A DNA stretch of 64,000 nt from Rhizobacter sp. AJA081-3 (GCF_017795745.1 NZ_CP059067.1:4464001-4528000), one strand, 5' to 3'; positions 27,793 through 33,710 are shown, numbered from the stretch's first letter. A program made the numbers and translations. Notes: generated from the letters alone by a model not told the origin.

Positions 27793-27831
27793 CGAAAGAA
27801 GGGGCGCCCGCCTCACGGCAAGCGCCCCCTT
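27793..27831 (-). terminator. Intrinsic terminator of the rtcB unit
   Basis: On the minus strand a 10-bp stem (GAAGGGGCGC pairing with GCGCCCCTTC) is followed by TTTCGTT. It lies 15 bp after the rtcB stop and probably ends the whole 6-kb unit. It may also serve creD from the other side, though no T-tract follows on the plus strand. Confidence 0.7.
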
Positions 27832-27845
27832 CGGGTCGAGCTGGC

Positions 27846-29063
27846 TCACCCCTTCACGCACACCACCTGCTTCAGCGTGTGCACCACGTCGACCAGGTCG
27901 CGCTGCGCTTCCATCACGGCGTCGATGTCCTTGTAGGCCGCGGGCGTTTCGTCGATCACGTCCTTGTCCTTGCGGCACTCGACGCCTTCGGTCGCGGCGC
28001 GGTGGTCGGCCAGCGTGAAGCGGCGCTTGGCTTCGCCGCGGCTCATCACGCGGCCCGCGCCGTGCGAGCAGCTCTCGAAGCTGTCCGCATGGCCCTTGCC
28101 GCGCACGATGTAGCTGCGCGCGCCCATGCTGCCGGGGATGATGCCCAGCTGCCCGGCCTTCGCGCTCACCGCGCCCTTGCGGGTGACGTACACCTCTTCG
28201 CCGAAGTGCTGCTCCTTGCTCACGTAGTTGTGGTGGCAGTTCACCGCCTCGATGTGGCTCTGGAAGTTCTTTCGGATCACCGTCTTCGCGGCTTCGATCA
28301 CGCGCTTCATCATCACCTCGCGGTTGATGGCGGCGAACTTCTGCGCCCAGCCCACGGCGCGCACGTAGTCGCCGAAGTAGCGGCTGCCTTCCTCGAAGTA
28401 GGCCAGGTCACGGTCCGGCAGATTCGCCTGGTGGCGCATCGCGTCCTGCCTGGCCAGCTCGATGAACATCGTGCCGATGAAGTTGCCCACGCCTCGCGAG
28501 CCCGAGTGCAGCATGAACCACACGGCCCCCGCTTCGTCCAGGCACACCTCGATGAAGTGGTTGCCCGTGCCCAGCGTGCCCAGGTGCTGGATGTGGTTGG
28601 TCTTCGCCAGCTTGGGGTAGTCGCGGCACAGCTCGGTGAACTCGGGCTCCAGCTGCGCCCACGCGGTGTTCACCGAGCCCGGCGCCTTCTGCCAGGCACC
28701 CGGGTCGCGGCTGCCGGGCTGGCGGCCGTGCGGCACCGCGCGCTCGATGGCCGAGCGCAGCGGGCCCAGGTTGTCGGGCAGGTCTTCCGCCGTCAGCGTG
28801 GTCTTGCAGGCGATCATGCCGCAGCCGATGTCCACGCCCACCGCGGCCGGGATGATGGCCTTGATGGTGGGGATCACCGAGCCCACGGTGGCGCCGATGC
28901 CGAAGTGCACGTCGGGCATGGCCGCGATGTGCTTGAAGACGATGGGCAGGCGCGCGGCGTTGCGCAGCTGGCGCTTGGCCTCGTCTTCGACGGGCACGCC
29001 GCGCGTCCACATCTTCAGCGGCACGCCGCCGGGCACGTCTTCGTGGATGTGGTTGGTTTCCAT
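27846..29063 (-). CDS. rtcB: RNA-splicing ligase RtcB
   Basis: A 405-residue RtcB ligase, matching the usual length. It joins RNA ends bearing 2',3'-cyclic or 3'-phosphate to 5'-OH, using GTP and Mn2+. Metal-binding motifs include AVGVDIGCGMIACK, HFIEVCLDE and FMLHSGSRGVGNFIG; the guanylylated histidine lies in SCSHGAGRVMSRGEAKRRF. ATG 29063 has a GGAGAA ribosome site 7 nt upstream; longer starts (29078, 29126) lack one. The gene follows the slipin with a 59-bp gap and ends at a terminator. No rtcA or rtcR is in the window. The upstream tRNA-like array on the same strand suggests a tRNA repair role. Confidence 0.95.
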   Translation of the reverse strand: METNHIHEDVPGGVPLKMWTRGVPVEDEAKRQLRNAARLPIVFKHIAAMPDVHFGIGATVGSVIPTIKAIIPAAVGVDIGCGMIACKTTLTAEDLPDNLGPLRSAIERAVPHGRQPGSRDPGAWQKAPGSVNTAWAQLEPEFTELCRDYPKLAKTNHIQHLGTLGTGNHFIEVCLDEAGAVWFMLHSGSRGVGNFIGTMFIELARQDAMRHQANLPDRDLAYFEEGSRYFGDYVRAVGWAQKFAAINREVMMKRVIEAAKTVIRKNFQSHIEAVNCHHNYVSKEQHFGEEVYVTRKGAVSAKAGQLGIIPGSMGARSYIVRGKGHADSFESCSHGAGRVMSRGEAKRRFTLADHRAATEGVECRKDKDVIDETPAAYKDIDAVMEAQRDLVDVVHTLKQVVCVKG

Positions 29064-29122
29064 GATGTTGTTCTCCATTGTGAGTGCCCCGGCAGCGCTT
29101 GTGGCACTGCCGGGGCGGGCGC

Positions 29123-30259
29123 TCAACGGAGCTTCACGAGCCCGTTGAGCACCTGGTCCAGACCTCCGAACACGGAGATCTTGTCGATGCGCTCGGCCAC
29201 GCGTTCCAGCGTCTCGAGCTCCTTCAGCCGCAGGGCGACGGGGTTGTCCTCCATCACCTTGGCGGTGTTCAGCAGCGAGCGGGTCGCTGCCGTCTCTTCA
29301 CGCCGACGGATCACGTTGGCCTCGGCCGACTTCCCGGCCTCGACCACCTGGGCGAGGATGGTCTTCATCTCGCCCGGCAGCACGATGTCCTTCACGCCCA
29401 CGCCGTCGAGCTGCAGACCGTAGTCCGCGAGCTTCGCCTTGACCTGGGCGGTGACGACCTCGTCGATCACCGTCTTGTTCTCGAGCAGCTCGTCGAGCGA
29501 GCGGGTGCCCACGGCGGCGCGCAGGCCGAACTGCAGCTCGCGGTACAGGTGTTCCGCGGGCTTGGCCAGTTGCGTGTAGGCCTTCAGCACATCGGTGAAT
29601 CGCCAGGTGGCCGAGAGGTTCAGCCGCAGCGACACCTTGTCGCGGGTCAGGATCTCCTGGCCCGTGACCTCGAGGGCCTGCAGCCGCAGGTCCACGAGTT
29701 CCACCGACACGTTGCGGTTGAACTTCCAGAACGCGTACGAGCCTGCCGCGAGCAGCCGCTCGACCTTGCCGTCGATCCACAGGATGCCGGCGCCGTGTTC
29801 GGGCACCTGCACCTGCAGCACGCCGGCCAGGCCTTGCACGGCACGCTGGCGCAGCTGCGTCTGCACGAGCCGCGCCACCAGCGCAGCCGGCACTTCGGCC
29901 GAGGCGCCGATGTCAGCCACCTCGACCTGCACGTCGACCAGGCCCTTCCAGTACAGGCGCCGGGTGGCCGGCGCGAGCACCTCGGCCAGCACGCCGTTCT
30001 CGGTGCGCAAGCCGACCTGGTTCTCGCTGAGCTCGACGCGCACGAATTCGGCTGCGACCACCTCGGGCTCCTTGGCCATCAGGTAGTCGGCCAGGCCGTG
30101 CGTGAACGCCGGGGCTTCGAGTGCGAAGAGTTCCACGCGCAGGGTGTCGAGGCCGGCGAACAGCCAGTGCGTGCCGGGTTGCAGCACGCGCTCGAAATCG
30201 CCATTGCGCAGCAGCAGGCCGCGCTCGTTCTTCTTCACGGTGACACGCTTGATCTTCAT
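29123..30259 (-). CDS. Slipin family (SPFH/Band 7) protein
   Basis: A 378-residue SPFH protein beginning MKIKRVTVKKNERGLLLRNG, with a Band-7 core in residues ~170-330 (VELVDLRLQALEVTGQEILT, LSATWRFTDVLKAYTQLAKP, LADYGLQLDGVGVKDIVLP). A C-terminal coiled-coil region (VVEAGKSAEANVIRRREET) probably drives oligomerisation. No clear N-terminal membrane helix is seen, unlike many slipins. Slipins next to rtcB are known in other genomes and have been linked to RNA repair loci; the biochemical role is unclear. AAGGAG lies 7 nt upstream of the start. Confidence 0.85.
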   Translation of the reverse strand: MKIKRVTVKKNERGLLLRNGDFERVLQPGTHWLFAGLDTLRVELFALEAPAFTHGLADYLMAKEPEVVAAEFVRVELSENQVGLRTENGVLAEVLAPATRRLYWKGLVDVQVEVADIGASAEVPAALVARLVQTQLRQRAVQGLAGVLQVQVPEHGAGILWIDGKVERLLAAGSYAFWKFNRNVSVELVDLRLQALEVTGQEILTRDKVSLRLNLSATWRFTDVLKAYTQLAKPAEHLYRELQFGLRAAVGTRSLDELLENKTVIDEVVTAQVKAKLADYGLQLDGVGVKDIVLPGEMKTILAQVVEAGKSAEANVIRRREETAATRSLLNTAKVMEDNPVALRLKELETLERVAERIDKISVFGGLDQVLNGLVKLR

Positions 30260-30496
30260 GTGAGTTCTCCTTGTTCTCTTGCGTGTTGGGGATGGGTGCC
30301 GTTACAGCAACGGCCGCGGACGTCGAATGCCTGGGCCCGGATCGCACGGTGCGCGTCGGCCGCCTCCTCCCTGAAGGCGACCTCGGCTGGCCGTGGATGC
30401 GAAGCCCCGCGTGCTCGGCGCACGAGCGGCCGCCGCTGATGCACGTTCGGGCAGGCGCCCTCGGTGCACGTTCGGCGGTGGTCTTTCGACCGTTCT
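30260..30496 (-). other. Leader between tRNA-like elements and the slipin gene
   Basis: Non-coding 237-bp stretch. It contains a 6-bp hairpin (GCCGTT/AACGGC) near 30299-30315 and the direct repeat TGCACGTTCGG (30439 and 30476 areas). No sigma-54 promoter of the TGGCAC-N5-TTGC type, expected if RtcR drove the slipin and rtcB genes, was seen. A 62-codon frame here lacks coding character. Confidence 0.4.
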
Positions 30497-30567
30497 TGGA
30501 TGGAGCGGGAGTCGAACCCGCGACAGACGACTTATCAGGTCGTTGCTCTACCCGACTGAGCTATCCA
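30497..30567 (-). tRNA. tRNA-Ile(GAU)-like gene with shortened acceptor
   Basis: D-arm (GCTC/GAGC), 5-bp anticodon arm (ACGAC/GTCGT) with loop CTGATAA (anticodon GAU) and T-arm (GCGGG-TTCGACT-CCCGC) are all canonical. The acceptor is not: only TGGA/TCCA can pair, followed by TCCA as a possible discriminator plus CCA. The 5' side abuts the preceding tRNA-like element with one base between them, so a normal 7-bp acceptor cannot form. A tRNA-like RNA rather than a decoding tRNA is likely. Confidence 0.6.
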
Positions 30568-30568
30568 G

Positions 30569-30624
30569 TGGTGGTGATGCCGGGAGTCGAACCCAGGCCC
30601 TTGCGGGCCAACCAATGCATCACC
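30569..30624 (-). ncRNA. 56-nt mini-tRNA-like RNA without D-arm
   Basis: An 8-bp acceptor-like stem (GGTGATGC/GCATCACC) ends in ACCA. A T-arm (TGGG-TTCGACT-CCCG) stacks on it, giving the 12 bp found in normal acceptor/T-arm stacks. The D-arm is missing, and in place of an anticodon arm there is a 5-bp hairpin (GGCCC/GGGCC) closed by a GCAA tetraloop, so no anticodon exists. It resembles minihelix-type tRNA mimics able to attract CCA-adding or tRNA-processing enzymes. Confidence 0.6.
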
Positions 30625-30676
30625 TGGCATCCGTCGATTCCAGCAGCGCGGCATGGACGGCACCGACAGGCTTTCG

Positions 30677-30759
30677 CCCGGGCGCCGCCCACCGGCGGGG
30701 TTCACGAACCCCGGGCCTGTGAGCGTTTGCCTTCCACGACAGATTCGTTGGCACCCGAG
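30677..30759 (-). ncRNA. Structured element with long closing stem and T-arm-like hairpin
   Basis: Starting 5 bp after the HNH stop, a 10-bp helix with two G-U pairs (CTCGGGTGCC/GGCGCCCGGG) encloses a hairpin CCAACGA/TCGTGG and a strong GGGG-TTCGTGAA-CCCC hairpin resembling a T-arm. No anticodon arm or CCA is visible. It could be another degenerate tRNA-like element or a processing signal. Confidence 0.35.
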
Positions 30760-30764
30760 CCTCG

Positions 30765-31340
30765 TCAGCTCAGGCGCGATCCCTTCGGCAGGCGCGCGGC
30801 CAGCCACTCGTGCACATCGGCGCGGATGTGCCGGCCTTCGAGCAGAAAGTCCTCGAATCGGCTCGGCACATACGGCAGGTACACGAGCGGCATGCCCGCC
30901 TCCTCCGGCGTGCGGTCGGCCTTGCGGCCGTTGCACACACCGCAGGCGGTGACCAGGTTCATCCAGGCCCAGCGTCCGCCGCGCGATTCCGGCAGGATGT
31001 GCTCGCACTGCAGCTCGCGCTCGTGAAAGCGCTGGCCGCAGTAGGCGCACGTCATGCGGTCGCGGCGGAACAGCTTGAGCTTGCTGAACGCCGGCACCAC
31101 GTCGAACAGGTTGACCTTCGACGCGCCGCGCAGCGCCATGATCGGGAACACATCGATGACCGATTGCCGCCCGCGCACGACGTTGAAGCCGCCGCGCAGC
31201 GTGGCCAGCGGCCCGCTGCCATCGACCCACGCCACCGAGCCCGTGGCCACGTGAACGGCCGCATGCTCGAGCGAGATCCACGCCTGCGGCGTGCCCTGGA
31301 TGTCGAGTTGCAGCACGTGGCTGTGGTGTTGGGTGTGCAT
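30765..31340 (-). CDS. HNH endonuclease
   Basis: A 191-residue nuclease. The N-terminal part starts MHTQHHSHVLQLDIQGTPQA. The C-terminal HNH domain has a zinc knuckle CAYCGQRF, the catalytic His in LQCEHILPESRGG, and the second zinc pair with Asn in NLVTACGVCNGRK. It should cleave nucleic acid with a ββα-metal active site. Whether DNA or RNA is cut is unknown. A near-perfect AAAGGAGG ribosome site precedes ATG 31340, and tRNA-Leu lies only 31 bp upstream on the same strand. This implies excision of tRNA from a shared transcript. Confidence 0.85.
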   Translation of the reverse strand: MHTQHHSHVLQLDIQGTPQAWISLEHAAVHVATGSVAWVDGSGPLATLRGGFNVVRGRQSVIDVFPIMALRGASKVNLFDVVPAFSKLKLFRRDRMTCAYCGQRFHERELQCEHILPESRGGRWAWMNLVTACGVCNGRKADRTPEEAGMPLVYLPYVPSRFEDFLLEGRHIRADVHEWLAARLPKGSRLS

Positions 31341-31371
31341 GGTCGGCCTCCTTTCATGGCCGTGGATTGAA

Positions 31372-31457
31372 TGGTCCCCTCGGTCCGAATCGAACGGACA
31401 TGCCCTGCGGGCTCCGGTTTCTGAGACCGGTGCGTCTGCCTATTCCGCCACGAGGGG
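31372..31457 (-). tRNA. tRNA-Leu(CAG)
   Basis: A complete class II tRNA: acceptor CCCCTCG/CGAGGGG (7 bp), anticodon arm CCGGT-CTCAGAA-ACCGG with anticodon CAG, a long variable arm with GCCC/GGGC stem, T-arm GTCCG-TTCGATT-CGGAC, and encoded ACCA. Position 1 is C paired with G72, where bacterial Leu tRNAs usually have G1-C72. It lies in the RtcB-linked array just upstream of the HNH gene. Confidence 0.85.
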
Positions 31458-31473
31458 TTGATTGAAGTTGCAT

Positions 31474-31563
31474 GCGCTTGGGGGTGACCGGCCGGAGTCG
31501 AACCGGCACAGGCGGGGCCACATCCCGCAGCTCTGCCATTGAGCTACGGCCACACCCAAGCGC
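31474..31563 (-). tRNA. tRNA-His(GUG)-like gene with extended acceptor helix
   Basis: The cloverleaf core (31484-31553) has acceptor GTGGCCG/CGGTCAC, D-arm GCTC/GAGC, anticodon arm GCGGG-ATGTGGC-CCCGC (GUG) and T-arm GCCGG-TTCGACT-CCGGC, all typical of His. The flanks GCGCTTGGG and CCCAAGCGC pair perfectly, extending the acceptor by 9 bp past one mismatch into a ~17-bp helix. The usual G-1 is replaced by T and the 3' end has one extra C before A. Normal RNase P, RNase Z and HisRS handling would be affected. Confidence 0.7.
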
Positions 31564-31573
31564 ACGCGGCAAC

Positions 31574-32722
31574 TCACCGCAGCGTGATGCCGCGCGCCTT
31601 GGCCCAGCGCTCGACCACGTTGCGCTCTTCCGCGTGCGCCAGCCGATTGGCGAGCCCGCGCACCTGGACTGCTCGAGCCTGCTGATCGACTTCGATGGTC
31701 AGCAGGCGGTCGATGCGCTCCTTCGTGCACCGCCGCAGCGACCAGATCGACGCGCGGCCGGCGATGCATTTGCCCGCATAGGTCGACACGCAGTGCCGCA
31801 TCGCCCGGCTTTCCATCACCAGGTCTTCGGCCTGCTTCAACTGCCGGACCACGAAGCGCTCGCCCTTGGCCTTGGCTTCCTTCGATGACGGCACCCACTC
31901 CCAATCGGCGAGCGGAGACCCGGCCCAGACGGCATTGGCGGTCGACGCACTGGCAGCGCGCCCGTGAACCCGGCGTCGCATCGCCTCGATGCGCTCGATG
32001 GCCGCGATGTCGTGGTGCCACTCGTGCATCCTGCGGATGAGCGCCGGCAGGGTGCGGCCCTCGAGCTTGTAGCCAGGGTCGCCTCGCCGGCATTCGGCAA
32101 GGTAGTCGCACAGATCGTCGATCGTTTCCAACGATGCCGGGTTGACGCAGAAGAACCGGGCCACCTCGCGCCAGAAGTGAATCTCCTCGCGCGGCGTCCT
32201 GCCGATCTTCGAACGAGCAATGCGCAGGGCCAACGCGGGATCGTCGGTGTACGAACGAGCGATGGCTTCCCAGAAGGCTTCGACGAAGCTCAGGCCGGCG
32301 GTCGGATGGAGGAACGCGTGGACTTCCTTGCGCGTCAGCCAGGTGCTGGCGCCCGCCTTGTAGAGCGAACCACCGCGCGCCGCCGTGACGTACCACTGCC
32401 GGCGCAGCCGCACTTCGTCCGCGCCGAGACCGGTGTCGTCGATCCAGATGCGCTCGAGCATCGCGTGCACCGGATACAGCGCGAAGAGATGCCGCGCCGC
32501 AGCCAGGCGCAGGCGCGCGGCATCGCGCGTCTTCATTTGCGGATGCCAGGACTGGGGATCGCGCACGACTTCACCGGAGAAGCCGCGTTCAGCTTCTTCG
32601 ATCGCCTTGCTGAAGTCCGGCGTGAGCCGAGCGCGTCGCGCCACGCGGCGAAGCGCGGCGTTGCAGAGTTCTATTCGTTCGCGCTCGGCGTCCTGCCTGC
32701 GCTGGATCATCGAGCGTTTCAT
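31574..32722 (-). CDS. PcfJ-domain protein
   Basis: A 382-residue protein. The C-terminal third matches the PcfJ-like family: FVVRQLKQAEDLVMESRAMR, HCVSTYAGKCIAGRASIWS with the conserved His-Cys, a short strand (RLLTIEV), then AVQVRGLANRLAHAEE and a helix to the end. The N-terminal part is basic and helical with no known motif. PcfJ-like proteins occur on mobile elements and plasmids and their biochemical role is unknown; the conserved His/Cys suggest an enzyme. It lies between tRNA-Pro (34 bp upstream) and the His-like element (10 bp downstream), so it is co-transcribed with tRNAs. The ribosome site is weak. Confidence 0.8.
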   Translation of the reverse strand: MKRSMIQRRQDAERERIELCNAALRRVARRARLTPDFSKAIEEAERGFSGEVVRDPQSWHPQMKTRDAARLRLAAARHLFALYPVHAMLERIWIDDTGLGADEVRLRRQWYVTAARGGSLYKAGASTWLTRKEVHAFLHPTAGLSFVEAFWEAIARSYTDDPALALRIARSKIGRTPREEIHFWREVARFFCVNPASLETIDDLCDYLAECRRGDPGYKLEGRTLPALIRRMHEWHHDIAAIERIEAMRRRVHGRAASASTANAVWAGSPLADWEWVPSSKEAKAKGERFVVRQLKQAEDLVMESRAMRHCVSTYAGKCIAGRASIWSLRRCTKERIDRLLTIEVDQQARAVQVRGLANRLAHAEERNVVERWAKARGITLR

Positions 32723-32756
32723 GATGAATGGAGTGGGTTGAAGTGAAGAGTGAACA

Positions 32757-32832
32757 TGGTCTCGGTGGCAGGTTTCGAACCTGCGGCCTCGTGTTCCCGA
32801 AACACGCGCGCTGCCTGCTGCGCCACACCGAG
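32757..32832 (-). tRNA. tRNA-Pro(CGG)
   Basis: Full cloverleaf: acceptor CTCGGTG/CACCGAG, D-arm GCGC/GCGC as usual in Pro tRNAs, anticodon arm CGTGT-TTCGGGA-ACACG (CGG), T-arm GCAGG-TTCGAAA-CCTGC and encoded ACCA. The C1-G72 pair is normal for bacterial tRNA-Pro. No degenerate position is obvious. Confidence 0.85.
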
Positions 32833-32839
32833 AAGAGAT

Positions 32840-32973
32840 TGGTACCCGCGGATGGGAACCCGCAACGCGCTCCGCGCGTTGCACGTTCCGTCCGAATGAG
32901 GATCGCGGGCTTAGCCCGCGAGCATCGACCTCCGCCTTATCAAGACGGCGCTCTGCCACTGAGCTACGCGAGA
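32840..32973 (-). tRNA. tRNA-Ile(GAU)-like gene with a large insertion in the T-arm
   Basis: From the 5' side: acceptor TCTCGCG, D-arm GCTC/GAGC, and anticodon arm CCGTC-TTGATAA-GGCGG (GAU). A T-stem 5' half GATG follows, and its partner CATC appears only ~70 nt later, followed by acceptor CGCGGGT (6 of 7 pairs with one U-G) and ACCA. The insertion replaces the T-loop and folds into two perfect hairpins: TCGCGGGC/GCCCGCGA and GCAACGCGC/GCGCGTTGC. Total length is 134 nt against ~76. The insert is too small for a group I intron. Confidence 0.55.
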
Positions 32974-32983
32974 TCAAACAAGG

Positions 32984-33062
32984 TGGCACCTCGTGCACGA
33001 CTCGAACGTGCGACCTCCGGCTTCGTAGGCCGGCGCTCTGAATCCAACTGAGCTAACGAGGT
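32984..33062 (-). tRNA. tRNA-Arg(ACG)
   Basis: Acceptor ACCTCGT/ACGAGGT, D-arm GCTC/GAGC with an 11-nt loop, anticodon arm CCGGC-CTACGAA-GCCGG (ACG, read as inosine-CG if TadA modifies it), T-arm GCACG-TTCGAGT-CGTGC, discriminator G and encoded CCA. It looks fully functional. Confidence 0.85.
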
Positions 33063-33071
33063 TTGGGTTGC

Positions 33072-33147
33072 TGGTGCCAAGAGAGGGCTTCGATCCCCCG
33101 ACGCACGCGCTTTCAACGCGCCGCTCTACCTGCTGAGCTATCTCGGC
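33072..33147 (-). tRNA. tRNA-Phe(GAA)-like gene with altered T-loop
   Basis: Acceptor GCCGAGA/TCTTGGC (one G-U), D-arm GCTC/GAGC, anticodon arm GCGCG-TTGAAAG-CGCGT (GAA) and encoded ACCA. The T-loop is ATCGAAG, so the nearly invariant T54 is A, and position 38 is G. A second, canonical tRNA-Phe is at 36154 with a different acceptor, so this copy is redundant and partly degenerate. Confidence 0.75.
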
Positions 33148-33156
33148 AAACTGATC

Positions 33157-33232
33157 TGGCGCCTCGTGCGGGAGTCGAACCCGCGGCTTCCGGCTAGACA
33201 GGCCGGCACTCTGGCCGCTGAGTTAACGAAGC
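33157..33232 (-). tRNA. tRNA-Asp(GTC)
   Basis: Acceptor GCTTCGT/ACGAGGC (one G-U), D-arm ACTC/GAGT, anticodon arm CCGGC-CTGTCTA-GCCGG (GUC), T-arm GCGGG-TTCGACT-CCCGC and GCCA end with G73, as expected for Asp identity. Normal in all arms. Confidence 0.82.
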
Positions 33233-33464
33233 GAACATTCCATCCGGTGACGGGTTCCGGCGCCGCCCAATCGTTGCGGCCGATTTCCACCCCTGAAGCG
33301 TGAGCTCGACAGGGGCTTCTTGAACTTCCACTTCGGCTGTGCCCAAACGCGAGCATCCCGTCGGATGTGGTGTCTCGCTGCACGTGGCCTGGCCAAGGAC
33401 CGCGCACATCCCGGGCCACCAACACCATGTCGTGTGGCCTCGGAGTGCATGGACACACCCGAAG
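33233..33464 (-). other. Unassigned 232-bp spacer inside the tRNA array
   Basis: It is longer than the ~10-bp spacers between the other array tRNAs. A 6-bp hairpin CCCCTG/CAGGGG lies near 33289-33315. One minus-strand frame looks weakly protein-like but has no good start and runs through tRNA-Asp. No cloverleaf was found. It may hold a decayed tRNA-like element or a small RNA. Confidence 0.35.
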
Positions 33465-33540
33465 TGGAGCGGATGACGAGTCTCGAACTCGTGGCCTCGG
33501 CCATGGCGTGGCCGCGCTCTGCCTGCTGAGCTACATCCGC
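33465..33540 (-). tRNA. tRNA-Gly(GCC)-like gene with C33
   Basis: Acceptor GCGGATG/CATCCGC, D-arm GCTC/GAGC, anticodon arm CGGCC-ACGCCAT-GGCCG, T-arm ACGAG-TTCGAGA-CTCGT and TCCA end as in Gly tRNAs. The loop has C at position 33 where almost every tRNA has U33 for the U-turn, and T38. It is the first tRNA of the array. Decoding by this RNA would be impaired. Confidence 0.75.
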
Positions 33541-33591
33541 AAAGGTGCAAGACGGACCTTCGGCCAGTACCGAGGTTGTCTTGCGGCAACT

Positions 33592-33603
33592 TGTTAAAGA
33601 GCA
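33592..33603 (-). promoter_or_regulatory. boxA antitermination site (rrn type)
   Basis: The minus strand reads TGCTCTTTAACA, identical to the rrn boxA consensus bound by NusB-NusE. It lies 51 bp before the first tRNA of the array. Between them an inverted repeat GCAAGAC/GTCTTGC could form a processing stem. Confidence 0.8.
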
Positions 33604-33605
33604 TC

Positions 33606-33619
33606 CACCGTTGCCGGTG
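33606..33619 (-). promoter_or_regulatory. boxB-like hairpin next to boxA
   Basis: A 5-bp stem CACCG/CGGTG closed by a GCAA (GNRA) loop sits 2 bp upstream of boxA in transcription order. This is the boxB-boxA order of rRNA operon leaders and lambdoid nut sites. Confidence 0.65.
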
Positions 33620-33672
33620 TTGGCGATCCATCGATCGCCGGGCCTGCGCCAACGCGCAAGCCGGGTGAAGAG

Positions 33673-33710
33673 ACAAAGAAAAAGGCCCGGAACCTTTCGG
33701 TCTCCGGGCC
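33673..33710 (-). terminator. Intrinsic terminator/attenuator before the tRNA array
   Basis: On the minus strand a 9-bp stem (AGGCCCGGA/TCCGGGCCT, 11-nt loop) is followed by TTTTTCTTT. It lies 30 bp after the leader ORF stop and before boxB/boxA, so it could stop transcription before the array unless relieved. It may instead end a separate small transcript. Confidence 0.85.

Noticed and set aside
30256-30444. A 62-codon minus-strand ORF before the slipin
   Set aside because: Arg/Ala-rich, no ribosome site, and it overlaps the slipin start and a hairpin leader.
30260-30496. Sigma-54 promoter for an RtcR-controlled slipin-rtcB operon
   Set aside because: No TGGCAC-N5-TTGC match on the minus strand, and no rtcR gene in the window.
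32840-32973. Group I or II self-splicing intron in the Ile-like tRNA
   Set aside because: The insertion is only about 60 nt and lies in the T-loop, not next to the anticodon. It lacks catalytic core motifs.
33138-33458. A 106-codon minus-strand frame between tRNA-Gly and tRNA-Asp
   Set aside because: It reads straight through tRNA-Asp into tRNA-Phe and has no supported start.
30497-33540. tRNA array as part of a prophage or integrative element
   Set aside because: No integrase, capsid, terminase, transposase or direct-repeat att sites were seen, and base composition matches the flanks.
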